Shown piece by piece: positions 6,932 to 14,051 of a DNA stretch of 39,411 bases (positions are counted from its first letter, which is position 1; the number at the start of each line of letters is the position of its first letter). Location of the stretch: contig JAFTNU010000011.1 of NCBI GenBank assembly GCA_017451735.1, positions 1 to 39,411 of the forward strand. The letters run 5' to 3'. Source of the stretch: Clostridia bacterium. GTDB lineage: Bacteria > Bacillota > Clostridia > Oscillospirales > CAG-272. Under the pieces are notes generated by a model. It worked only from the letters and a program-made list of their open reading frames with translations, did no database searches and was not told the DNA's origin. A program made the position numbers and the translations under genes.

Positions 6932-6969
6932 AAGAACACCCGTTGTAACGGGTGTTCTTTTACTTTATC
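6922..6969. terminator. Bidirectional terminator between the XRE gene and spo0A
   Basis: A perfect 23-bp inverted repeat (6922-6944 and 6947-6969) separated by GT. Its core is AAAAGAACACCCGTT/AACGGGTGTTCTTTT, giving U-rich ends on both strands. The stop codon of the XRE gene lies inside the left arm and the spo0A stop is 2 bp beyond the right arm. Confidence 0.93.
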
Positions 6970-6970
6970 A

Positions 6971-7765
6971 TCAATACAACTTATACTTCAACCTCAAATT
7001 ATCCGCGATCATCGCAATAAATTCCGAATTGGTGGGCTTACCGCGATTATTCTGGATGGTATAGCCAAAATAGGAATTCAGCGTATCCACGTCGCCGCGA
7101 TCCCACGCGACCTCGATGGCGTGGCGGATGGCGCGCTCCACGCGGCTGGTGGTGGTCTGGTATTTTTTCGCCACGGAAGGGTAGAGCACCTTGGTGACGC
7201 TGTTGATGATGTCGCTATCCTGAATGGTCAGCAAAATGGCCGTGCGGAGGTACTGATATCCCTTGATATGTGCGGGTACGCCGATCTGGTGGATGATCTT
7301 GGTGACCTGTGTTTCAATATCCGGGGTACCGTTGTCCACGGGTGCAACGGCAGGGGATTGCGCCTTGTTACGAGCATTGTTGCGCACCTCCAAAAGGCGA
7401 CGCAGATGCTCGCACAGGCTCCCCATATCAAAGGGCTTCATTAAAAAGGAGTCGGCGCCTGCCGCCATCGCTTCGGTGATCATGGTCTGGTTCGCCACGG
7501 GGGAGAACATCAAAAATACAGGGGGACGTTCGGGCGAAAAGTCGATATTTTTGCAATTGCGCAGAACGCCGATACCGTCCATACGAGTCAGCATCATATC
7601 AATCAGTGCCGCATCGTAGCGGCCATGGCGCAGCTTCTGCATAGCCTCCTCACCGTTGCTTGCCTCATCCACCAGACGGTAGCCCGCACGGATCAGAGCC
7701 TCTCGCATGATCTGTCTTTCACCGGCGCTTTCGTCGGCAATCAGAATTTTTGTGTTGAATTCCAT
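6971..7765 (-). CDS. spo0A: Sporulation master regulator Spo0A
   Basis: 264 aa response regulator that commits the cell to sporulation. The receiver domain (1-125) has the acidic pair D11/E12 (ILIADES), the phosphoacceptor D56 (AALIDMML, the same number as in B. subtilis), S88 and K110 (FLMKPFD). The C-terminal DNA-binding domain (about 150-264) has the family's hallmark runs: [54 protein letters not shown] and [16 protein letters not shown]. The SD GGAGG precedes the ATG. A terminator separates it from the gene upstream, so it has its own transcript, and a palindromic pair of Spo0A-box-like sites lies upstream. Intact and of normal length. Confidence 0.98.
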   Translation of the reverse strand: MEFNTKILIADESAGERQIMREALIRAGYRLVDEASNGEEAMQKLRHGRYDAALIDMMLTRMDGIGVLRNCKNIDFSPERPPVFLMFSPVANQTMITEAMAAGADSFLMKPFDMGSLCEHLRRLLEVRNNARNKAQSPAVAPVDNGTPDIETQVTKIIHQIGVPAHIKGYQYLRTAILLTIQDSDIINSVTKVLYPSVAKKYQTTTSRVERAIRHAIEVAWDRGDVDTLNSYFGYTIQNNRGKPTNSEFIAMIADNLRLKYKLY

Positions 7766-7811
7766 ATTTTATGTCCTCCGGGAAGTATTTGGTAATTTTT
7801 GGAACATCTAT

Positions 7812-7840
7812 ATAATACCATATATTTCCAAAAATTACAA
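7812..7840 (-). promoter_or_regulatory. Candidate promoter of spo0A
   Basis: On the minus strand: TTGTAA (7835-7840), 17 bp, TATTAT (7812-7817), with a leader of about 40 nt to the start codon. A sigma-H-like -35 (GTAGGAAAT, 7843-7851) lies just upstream, but no fitting sigma-H -10 stands at the right distance. Confidence 0.5.
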
Positions 7841-7865
7841 GTATTTCCTACATGAAAATTGCGAC

Positions 7866-7913
7866 AAAAAAGCGGCAACTTCTTTGGTAATAATTACCAG
7901 TCACCGCATTTTT
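7866..7913. terminator. Bidirectional terminator between the acetyltransferase-like gene and spo0A
   Basis: Outer arms GCGG (7872-7875) and CCGC (7904-7907) with an inner 7-bp stem TGGTAAT/ATTACCA. T-runs follow on both sides (minus: TTTTTT after CCGC; plus: ATTTTTTC). It should end the long minus-strand lon-to-rluB transcript before spo0A. Confidence 0.8.
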
Positions 7914-7915
7914 TC

Positions 7916-7929
7916 GGTCGAATTCGACC
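7916..7929. promoter_or_regulatory. Palindromic pair of Spo0A-box-like sites
   Basis: GGTCGAATTCGACC is a perfect 14-bp palindrome made of two overlapping GGTCGAA half sites, each one base from the 0A-box TGTCGAA. It lies about 80 bp upstream of the proposed spo0A promoter, so autoregulation is plausible but not shown. Confidence 0.45.
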
Positions 7930-7942
7930 AAATATTGAATTT

Positions 7943-8338
7943 TCATATGGTATGATGTTGACACGGATGGGTGAAAAAGCCGTCAAGCGAAACCGTATAT
8001 CGCCCTCCTTTGTCGGTAAGAAAGCCAATACGGCGCAAAAGGGCGTCCGAAACGCCGTCGCCGTCGAAAAAGGCGATTTTTACACCGCAAAGATCGATAA
8101 AATTCAGCGACGCACGTCCCAAAGCAAACAGGGCGTCCATGGGATCGGCTCCGTCCGGGGCGGAAAGGTGCCAAAGATGCCCGCCCTCGGCGTCCATGCC
8201 GAACTGGCAGATGCCCGCAAACGCATCCATACCGTCATAAGCTCCATAGGCCAGCAGCTCGGCACGGTAGGGAATACCGCACAGGGCGCACAACCGCTCC
8301 TGCTCGGTTTTTTCTTGAATCGGTTTAACGGTAATCAT
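7943..8338 (-). CDS. Small protein, possibly GNAT-type acetyltransferase-like
   Basis: 131 aa, soluble. The layout ELLAYGAYDGMDAFAGICQF, then WHLSAPDGADPMDALFALGRASLNFIDLCGVKIAFF, then LLRRIGFLTDKGGRYTVSLDGFF follows the strand-helix order of a compact GNAT domain: a central beta bulge, a helix leading toward the cofactor site, and an R-x-G-F strand. The acetyl-CoA loop (Q/R-x-x-G-x-G/A) is not clearly present, so enzymatic activity is uncertain. GGAG lies before the ATG. It is the last gene of the minus-strand run, 18 bp after rluB. Confidence 0.72.
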   Translation of the reverse strand: MITVKPIQEKTEQERLCALCGIPYRAELLAYGAYDGMDAFAGICQFGMDAEGGHLWHLSAPDGADPMDALFALGRASLNFIDLCGVKIAFFDGDGVSDALLRRIGFLTDKGGRYTVSLDGFFTHPCQHHTI

Positions 8339-8356
8339 GCTGATGCTCCATTTTAC

Positions 8357-9082
8357 TTATAGTTTATTTCCTTTTAAATATGCCACTTCTTCGGTGCTCA
8401 AATGCCGATATTGGCCAATGGGCAGATCCCCCATGCCGATGCTGCCGATGGCGACACGGGTCAGTCTGGTGATGCGAAGTCCGACGGCTTCGCACATTCT
8501 GCGGATCTGGCGGTTACGCCCCTCCCGTAGCTCCACGGCAAGCAGTGTATCACCCTCACGGCGCTCCAGAACGGAGACCTTGGCAGGCCGTGTGCGGTAG
8601 CCGTCCAGCAGGAAGGGCTCATTCAATGTACGGACTTGCTCGGTGGTTACGGTACCTTTTACGGATACATGATAGTGCTTGGAGATCTCATGGCGAGGAT
8701 GGGTCAGCCGTTGGGTCAGCTCACCGTCATCGGTGAGCAATAAAAGTCCGTCGGAATCCATGTCAAGTCGCCCTACGGGGTAGACTCGCACCCCAAGGGA
8801 GGCCACCAGAGTTGCTACCGTAGGGCGGCCCTTCTCATCGGAAAGCGTCGTCACGAATCCACGGGGCTTGTTCAATAAAATATAATGACGTGTTGCATTT
8901 TTCGTGTACGGGATGGTTTTCCCGCAGTATTCCACGCGATCTGCTTCCGGGTCGACCTTGTCGCCGATTTTTGCCACCGTACCGTTTACGGTGACACGCC
9001 CCGCACGGATCTCCGCCTCGGCGGCACGGCGGGAGAGCACACCGCAATCGGTAAAAAATTTTTGCAATCGAATGTCTTCCAT
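8357..9082 (-). CDS. rluB: 23S rRNA pseudouridine synthase RluB-type (RsuA/RluB family)
   Basis: 241 aa. Residues 4-50 form an S4 RNA-binding domain (IRLQKFFTDCGVLSRRAAE). The catalytic domain follows with YILLNKPRGFVTT, the active-site aspartate D107 in PVGRLDMDSDGLLLLT, and REGRNRQIRRM near the end. The enzyme isomerises a uridine in 23S rRNA near the peptidyl transferase centre, as judged from family knowledge. Its place next to scpAB and a D-Ala-D-Ala carboxypeptidase gene matches the B. subtilis ypuL neighbourhood. The SD is weak; a 34-bp gap to the upstream stop suggests the same transcript. Confidence 0.93.
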   Translation of the reverse strand: MEDIRLQKFFTDCGVLSRRAAEAEIRAGRVTVNGTVAKIGDKVDPEADRVEYCGKTIPYTKNATRHYILLNKPRGFVTTLSDEKGRPTVATLVASLGVRVYPVGRLDMDSDGLLLLTDDGELTQRLTHPRHEISKHYHVSVKGTVTTEQVRTLNEPFLLDGYRTRPAKVSVLERREGDTLLAVELREGRNRQIRRMCEAVGLRITRLTRVAIGSIGMGDLPIGQYRHLSTEEVAYLKGNKL

Positions 9083-9116
9083 ATTATTGTTTTACGTCCG
9101 CACCGCGGCGGTGCGC

Positions 9117-10316
9117 TCACTTTCGGAATAGATTTTTGATGCGGTCAAGCAATGTCAGCCGTGCTTGCTCGGCCGATACGGCATCGGCGGTGACCAAGGG
9201 GATCTCGCAGAGCACCTCGTCCCCCATGCGGTAGATCAAGCGGCCCTTCGTTTCGCCTGCACCAAAGCCTCCGAAAAGGAACCGGGGCATTTCCACTGTG
9301 CAGGTGATCTCGGCATGAGTGGCCGGCAGGGTCATCCGAGCCGTTTCACGAGGGACCAATCGGATCTCGCCCGCCGTTCCGCCCACTACGGGGAGTGTCC
9401 GGTACGCATCATCGGTGGCGAAGGCCTCATATTGAGAAAATCCCCACTCAAGCAGGGCAGTGTGATCCCGCCAGTCGTTGGGATCTTGTAAGGTGACGGC
9501 GATCAATGTGAGTCCGTCCCTTTTGGCGGCGGAAACCAGGCACCGTCCGCTATTTTTGGTGAATCCGGTCTTTACGCCAACCGTTCCCTCAAAGCTGCGC
9601 AGCAAACGGTTGTGATTGAGGAACAGGCGGCTGGCGTCGGTGCCGATCTGAGGGGCGGAATAGCGTTGTGTGGATACGATCTCGGCAAAGGTCTCATTCC
9701 GCAGAGCCTCCGCGGTCAGGAGCGCCAATTCTCGTGCCGTGGTGTAGTGGCTCTCGTCATGCAATCCGTGGGGATTGCAGAAATGGGTGTTTGTAAGCCC
9801 CATTTTTGCCGCTCTTTGATTCATCAAAGCGGCAAAGCTCTCGATACTGCCTGCCGTATGGATGGCCAGCGCCGCTGCCGCATCGTTGGCGGAGGAAAGC
9901 ATCAGCGCATAAAGCAGCGTGCGCACCGTGATCTGCTCCCCCGTAAAAAGATAGATGGAGGAGCCTTCCGTGCCTACGGCCGCGGCGTCCACCGTGACCA
10001 TCTCGTCCAAGGGGAGGGTTTCCAGCACCACCAGTGCGGTCATGATTTTGGTGGTACTCGCCATGGGGCGGCGGGTATCCGCATCGCCTTCGGCAATAAA
10101 ACGCCCGCTGACGGGGTCCAAAAGAGCGAATGAAGCCGCCGAGGTTCCGGGAGCCGCGGTGACAGTTGCCGTGCTTTCTGGCAAGACCTGAAAGCTTGCG
10201 GTATCAAGGGGCATGGCCGAGCCTGCTCCCGTAGCGGTGACAGATAGCGTAAAAAAGGGGATCAGCAAGGCCAGAAGGCAGAGAACGGTACAAAAAAAGC
10301 GAGTTTTATGCGGCAC
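9117..10316 (-). CDS. D-alanyl-D-alanine carboxypeptidase (peptidase S11, DacB/DacF type)
   Basis: 399 aa serine DD-peptidase that trims the terminal D-Ala of peptidoglycan stem peptides outside the membrane. It has a signal peptide (long hydrophobic run to about residue 30), the SxxK motif S87-TTK90 (numbering from the GTG), the SxN motif in LSSAND, and the KTG motif in GVKTGFT. A C-terminal beta domain and a basic amphipathic tail (RLTLLDRIKNLFRK) suit membrane anchoring. I chose the GTG at 10316 because GGAGG stands 7 nt before it; the ATG at 10331 is inside that SD. The SD forms one arm of a 10-bp hairpin (10320-10368). Neighbouring ytfJ and scpAB suggest a link to sporulation (inference). 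Confidence 0.92.
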   Translation of the reverse strand: MPHKTRFFCTVLCLLALLIPFFTLSVTATGAGSAMPLDTASFQVLPESTATVTAAPGTSAASFALLDPVSGRFIAEGDADTRRPMASTTKIMTALVVLETLPLDEMVTVDAAAVGTEGSSIYLFTGEQITVRTLLYALMLSSANDAAAALAIHTAGSIESFAALMNQRAAKMGLTNTHFCNPHGLHDESHYTTARELALLTAEALRNETFAEIVSTQRYSAPQIGTDASRLFLNHNRLLRSFEGTVGVKTGFTKNSGRCLVSAAKRDGLTLIAVTLQDPNDWRDHTALLEWGFSQYEAFATDDAYRTLPVVGGTAGEIRLVPRETARMTLPATHAEITCTVEMPRFLFGGFGAGETKGRLIYRMGDEVLCEIPLVTADAVSAEQARLTLLDRIKNLFRK

Positions 10317-10319
10317 AAA

Positions 10320-10368
10320 AACACCTCCCATAGCATATACTGTTACACTATATGGGGCGGGAGGTGTT
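10320..10368 (-). promoter_or_regulatory. Hairpin covering the ribosome site of the carboxypeptidase gene
   Basis: On the minus strand AACACCTCCC and GGGAGGTGTT, 10 bp perfect, enclose 29 nt; the right arm contains the SD of the GTG start and is followed by TTTTG. It could hold translation down or work as an attenuator between ytfJ and the carboxypeptidase gene. Confidence 0.5.
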
Positions 10369-10382
10369 GTTTATGCGAAGAA

Positions 10383-10877
10383 TCAGTCCTTGTTCTCTTT
10401 TTCGGCTACGGCATCGGCGGCAGCCTCTGCGGCAGCTTCGGCTACGGCATCAACGGGATCATCGCCGTCGGCCTCGGCGTCGGACTTCTTCTTTTTCTTG
10501 GAGAAAAGCGATTTGATCCGTGCCAGAATATCGGGCGTCTTTTCGATCAGGCCTGCAATACGCTCGACCGAGTCGGGGGCGCCGTCGCCGCCCAAGGGGA
10601 TCATCTCCACATTACCGTCGGCATGAACGGCCAGGAAGCAGACGGGCTGAACCGAAAGGCCGGTGCCGCCACCGCCGGCAAACATCTTCTTTTCTTCCAC
10701 TTTTTTGGAGTCAACGCCGCCCGATGCGTAACCCACGGAGACCTTGGAGATCGGGATCACGGTGGTGCCGGAGGGCGTCTCGATGGGGGTACCCACCACG
10801 GTGTTGGCATCCACCATTGCGCGGATGCTCTCAAGGGATGTGCGGATCATTTCCTGCATTTTGTTTTCTTCAGCCAT
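10383..10877 (-). CDS. ytfJ: Spore protein YtfJ/GerW family
   Basis: 164 aa. The core matches the GerW/YtfJ family: helix MIRTSLESIRAMVDANTVVGTPIETPSGTTVIPISKV, then VSVGYASGG, a glycine-rich FAGGGGTGLSVQPVCFLAV, and a helix near NVEMIPLGG. YtfJ is made in the forespore and is needed for normal SleB-dependent germination in Bacillus. The tail (about 130-164) is low-complexity, Lys then Ala/Asp/Glu rich. The ATG at 10877 is preceded by AAAGGA at 7 nt and overlaps the upstream ytfI-like stop by 8 nt; longer upstream starts lie inside that gene and have no SD. Confidence 0.93.
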   Translation of the reverse strand: MAEENKMQEMIRTSLESIRAMVDANTVVGTPIETPSGTTVIPISKVSVGYASGGVDSKKVEEKKMFAGGGGTGLSVQPVCFLAVHADGNVEMIPLGGDGAPDSVERIAGLIEKTPDILARIKSLFSKKKKKSDAEADGDDPVDAVAEAAAEAAADAVAEKENKD

Positions 10878-11610
10878 GACGGTGTCCTTTCTGCGCCTTT
10901 GCGCGCGCCGCCGATGCGGCGGATTTTTCATTTGGTTTTTTCTTGTTTTTCTGTTGGAATTTTGCACCGATAAAGGCGAATGCCACCGAGAAGGCGATGG
11001 CAAACACGCCACCCAGCCGCACGGAGAAGATCAACCTCACGTCGGCAGAGGATTTTTCGGAAAGATAGTCGGCGTATACCGAAACATCGGGCTCGGCCGC
11101 TTTTAATTTGGTGACCTTGTCCAGGAGTGCCAGTAGGTAGGAGAGCGATTGACAGACCACACCGTAAAGCACGGCGGTCTTGGCCGCATCTCCCGTAGCG
11201 ACCCGCAAATGTAAACGCGCCGCATGTAAGCGAAGGTGCTTGTTTGTTTTTTTGATGAGTGCGGCCGCCAGGACGCGCACCAATCTTAGCTTATCGGCCA
11301 GGGTGGATTTCTTTTTCTTTTCGGGCGGCAACTGCTTTTCCTTCTGCTTTTTTGCCTTTTTTTCAGCCCGTTTGGCCTCTTTTTTTGCCGCCTTTTTGGC
11401 TTTCTTGGCCTCGATCCTTGCCGCTTTCTCGGGGGAGTAGTGCTTCCATTTTATCTTTTTCTTACGGGGAAAGAGATGGATTTTAAAGCACAGAATACCA
11501 AGAGAGAGCTCGACCTCATCCCGCAGGACGATGCAGAATCGCACCCGCAAGGATAGCAACAGGATCAAAAAGAGAATACACCCGCCGATGACGATCAGTG
11601 GGATCGGCAA
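10870..11610 (-). CDS. DUF2953 membrane protein (YtfI-like)
   Basis: 246 aa. One membrane segment at the N-terminus (PLIVIGGCILFLILLLSL), a short beta part, then a strongly basic Lys/Ala helix (about 60-100: KKAKKAAKKEAKRAEKKAK and on), and a DUF2953 core with HLRLHAARLHLRVATGDAAKTAVLYG and a second hydrophobic stretch near 205-225. In B. subtilis ytfI and ytfJ are adjacent as here, so the pair is functionally linked in spore formation by context. Molecular role unknown. Normal length for the family plus the lysine-rich insert. Confidence 0.87.
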   Translation of the reverse strand: MPIPLIVIGGCILFLILLLSLRVRFCIVLRDEVELSLGILCFKIHLFPRKKKIKWKHYSPEKAARIEAKKAKKAAKKEAKRAEKKAKKQKEKQLPPEKKKKSTLADKLRLVRVLAAALIKKTNKHLRLHAARLHLRVATGDAAKTAVLYGVVCQSLSYLLALLDKVTKLKAAEPDVSVYADYLSEKSSADVRLIFSVRLGGVFAIAFSVAFAFIGAKFQQKNKKKPNEKSAASAARAKAQKGHRHG

Positions 11611-11650
11611 GAGCCATCCTCCTTTCTGTTGTCATCGTTTTGGGGGAACG

Positions 11651-12487
11651 TTACGGATTTTCTTCGACATTTTCCGCAACCGCGTCGGATTCGTTCGGTG
11701 CTTCGGTATTTTCGGCCTCTGTCTCCCAATCTTGTGCAGCCGCTTCGGTGCTCTCGGGCGCCTCGGCGGTTGCAGCTACGGCTTCGCCGCTTTCTGCCAC
11801 CGCTTCCGCAGCGCTCGTCTCGGTGGTGCCGTCTGCATCCGTGCCCTCGCCGTTTTGCTCTTCTACCGCGATCGAGAGCTGATCGCCTGCGTCGTTGCCG
11901 GGGAGCATGATCTCGGTTTCGGGCAGATCCTCCAGGTGATTCAGACCGAATACCCGCAGAAATTTGTCGGTGGTACCGTAAAGCAGAGGACGGCCGGGGG
12001 CATCCAGACGCCCGGTGGAGACGATCAGCTCCTTGTCAATGAGGGAGTTGACGGCGTAGTTGCTGTCAACGCCGCGGACCGCATCGATAAAGGCGCGGGT
12101 CACGGGCTGATTGTAAGCCACGATGGCAAGCACCTCCATAGAGGAGGCAGACAGGTTACCGCCCCGTCGGATGCCAAGCGCCTCGCGGATGTAGGTGCCG
12201 TACTGCTCCTTGGTGCAGAATTGGCAGGTCTTGTCAAACATCAACATCATGATGCCGTGCTTATCGTTATTGTAGGCTTTGGCAATGCGTTCGGTCAGCC
12301 GTTTGACCTCGCGGACACCAAGCCCCGTTACATCTGCAAGCTTTTGGTAGGGGACGGGATAACCGGCGGCAAACACCACCGCTTCAATGCATGCCTCTAC
12401 ATTTTTAATAGGCTGCAGCACATCCTCCTGACCTGCGGCCGGTGCTTCGGCTGCCACGGCTTCTTCTACTTTTTCTTCCTGTTTCAC
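11651..12487 (-). CDS. scpB: Segregation and condensation protein ScpB with long acidic tail
   Basis: 278 aa. The ScpB winged-helix pair covers about residues 28-195 (IEAVVFAAGYPVPYQKLADVTG, MEVLAIVAYNQPVTRAFIDAVRG, LLYGTTDKFLRVFGL). ScpB dimers bind ScpA and complete the SMC complex that organises and segregates the chromosome. The last 80 or so residues form an unusual Ala/Glu/Thr-rich acidic tail absent from typical ScpB of about 190-200 aa. The start is GTG with AAAGGAG 7 nt upstream, 12 bp after scpA. The partner smc gene is at 30-34 kb on the other strand. Confidence 0.95.
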   Translation of the reverse strand: MKQEEKVEEAVAAEAPAAGQEDVLQPIKNVEACIEAVVFAAGYPVPYQKLADVTGLGVREVKRLTERIAKAYNNDKHGIMMLMFDKTCQFCTKEQYGTYIREALGIRRGGNLSASSMEVLAIVAYNQPVTRAFIDAVRGVDSNYAVNSLIDKELIVSTGRLDAPGRPLLYGTTDKFLRVFGLNHLEDLPETEIMLPGNDAGDQLSIAVEEQNGEGTDADGTTETSAAEAVAESGEAVAATAEAPESTEAAAQDWETEAENTEAPNESDAVAENVEENP

Positions 12488-12499
12488 AGTCAGTCTCCT

Positions 12500-13315
12500 T
12501 TATTTTGTCTTGGTGGGCTCGGGGGTCTTTTCCGGTGCCGAGGAAAAATCGGCCTCCAGGTCGCTTTCCTCCACATCGGAGGAATCGGGATTGATGAAGA
12601 AACGGGTCCCCTCGCCGTGTACCGAATCCTCCTCGGCCTCGGCGTTTTCCTCGATCAGGATCTTACGTACCTTGATCAATTCCAGCACCCCCATAAACGA
12701 GGCGATCATATCGGCCAGTGAAGGGGCATCGATCAACAGCTCACGCAGGGTGGCGGTACCGAAGGTGGCAAGGGTGTTCAGAATGATCACGATCTTACCC
12801 TCAACCGGCACGATGGGCTTGCTGACCATGGGCGTAAAATTGGTTTTGGCTCTTTCCATCGAGTCGCGGTAGGCATTGATACGCCGTACCGCAGTGATGA
12901 GATCGGTGACCTGCTGATCTGCCACGTAGGTTTTGTCGGGGGCAATTTCGTCGGTATCCTTTACCATACGGTTGCTGTAATATGCATAGAGCGGGTGCAT
13001 CTTGGGGGCCGCCTCCTTGGCATGCTGGTGGCGGATGAGGATATCCGAAAGGTCGAAACGGGGCGGCTTTTCCGCCTCCTCCTCATGGGGAATCAGCTCG
13101 GCACTTTTCCAGACCATCAGCTGACTGGCCATATTGAGAAACTCGGTGGCGATCTCCATATCCATCGCCTGCGCCTGATTCAGAAATTCCAGATACTGGT
13201 CGCAGATGGTGGATATGGAAATATCCAGAATATTCATTTTGTTCTTCTCGATCAGGGCGATGAGAAGATCGAGCGGACCCTCGAAATCCGAGAGCTTATA
13301 GGTCATGTTTTCCAT
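12500..13315 (-). CDS. scpA: Segregation and condensation protein ScpA
   Basis: 271 aa kleisin of the SMC complex. The N-terminal domain MTYKLSDFEGPLDLLIALIEKNKMNILDI is diagnostic, followed by DQYLEFLNQAQAMDMEIATEFLNMASQLMVWKSAELIP and the C-terminal winged helix near 170-220. ScpA bridges the two SMC heads and binds ScpB. The last 45 residues are acidic and probably disordered, like the ScpB tail. The SD AAAGGAG precedes the ATG. It lies between the M50 protease gene and scpB in the minus-strand run. Confidence 0.96.
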   Translation of the reverse strand: MENMTYKLSDFEGPLDLLIALIEKNKMNILDISISTICDQYLEFLNQAQAMDMEIATEFLNMASQLMVWKSAELIPHEEEAEKPPRFDLSDILIRHQHAKEAAPKMHPLYAYYSNRMVKDTDEIAPDKTYVADQQVTDLITAVRRINAYRDSMERAKTNFTPMVSKPIVPVEGKIVIILNTLATFGTATLRELLIDAPSLADMIASFMGVLELIKVRKILIEENAEAEEDSVHGEGTRFFINPDSSDVEESDLEADFSSAPEKTPEPTKTK

Positions 13316-13340
13316 GCAAAACTCCTTTTAGAGTTTGTAA

Positions 13341-14036
13341 TCAGATCAAAAACCCCGACATACCCACAAGGGCAAACATCCCCTTCAGGATCCATGAGCA
13401 GACCCAATTGATCAGCCAGGAAAGGGGCCCCAACAGCAGGAGCAGCATCACGCCGATAACGATATAGCGCTCGTAAGGGGCGATCTTATAATAAAGACGC
13501 GGAGGAAGCAGTAAAAAGAGAATCCGCGAACCGTCAAGAGGGGGAATGGGCAACAGATTAAAGACGGCGAGCGTCACATTCATCGAGACCCCGTAGTAAA
13601 GGAACAGAATGAAGAAATAGGCCATATTTGCTGCCGTTTGAGAGGGGTAGGAAAGATTCCACAGTACCCCGAATCCCACAAAACGCAGTAGAAGAAGAAA
13701 GACAAATGCCAACAAAAGATTGGAGACAGGGCCCGCAAGAGAGGTCAGCGCCATATCGCGGCGGGGCTTGCGGAAGTTGCGGGAGTTGACGGGTACGGGA
13801 TTGGCCCAACCGAAGCCGGCCAGCACCATGCAAAGAAAGCCGATGGGGTTCAGATGCTTTAAGGGGTTCAGCGTCAGCCGCCCCAGATTACGGGCGGTGG
13901 GATCGCCCAGCCTCCACGCGGCAAAGCCGTGGGCAGTTTCGTGTAAAGAGAGGGACAGCAAAATGATGGGGAGGGTCAAAAGGATCGAAATGAGATAAGA
14001 CTGCATATCCCCGCCGCTTAAAATATGGCGGAACAT
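13341..14036 (-). CDS. Site-2 protease family (M50) intramembrane metalloprotease
   Basis: 231 aa, mostly hydrophobic with about five membrane segments. The zinc site HETAH (H32-E33-x-x-H36) lies in the first helix, and the third ligand region is NLLPIPPLDGSRIL near residue 155. This is the compact PA0349/YwhC-like subgroup without a PDZ domain, whose members are often found beside scpA in Firmicutes. Substrate unknown. The ATG at 14036 has GGAGG 6 nt upstream. It is 15 bp after lysA. Confidence 0.9.
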   Translation of the reverse strand: MFRHILSGGDMQSYLISILLTLPIILLSLSLHETAHGFAAWRLGDPTARNLGRLTLNPLKHLNPIGFLCMVLAGFGWANPVPVNSRNFRKPRRDMALTSLAGPVSNLLLAFVFLLLLRFVGFGVLWNLSYPSQTAANMAYFFILFLYYGVSMNVTLAVFNLLPIPPLDGSRILFLLLPPRLYYKIAPYERYIVIGVMLLLLLGPLSWLINWVCSWILKGMFALVGMSGFLI

Positions 14037-14051
14037 AGGTAGCCTCCTTTC

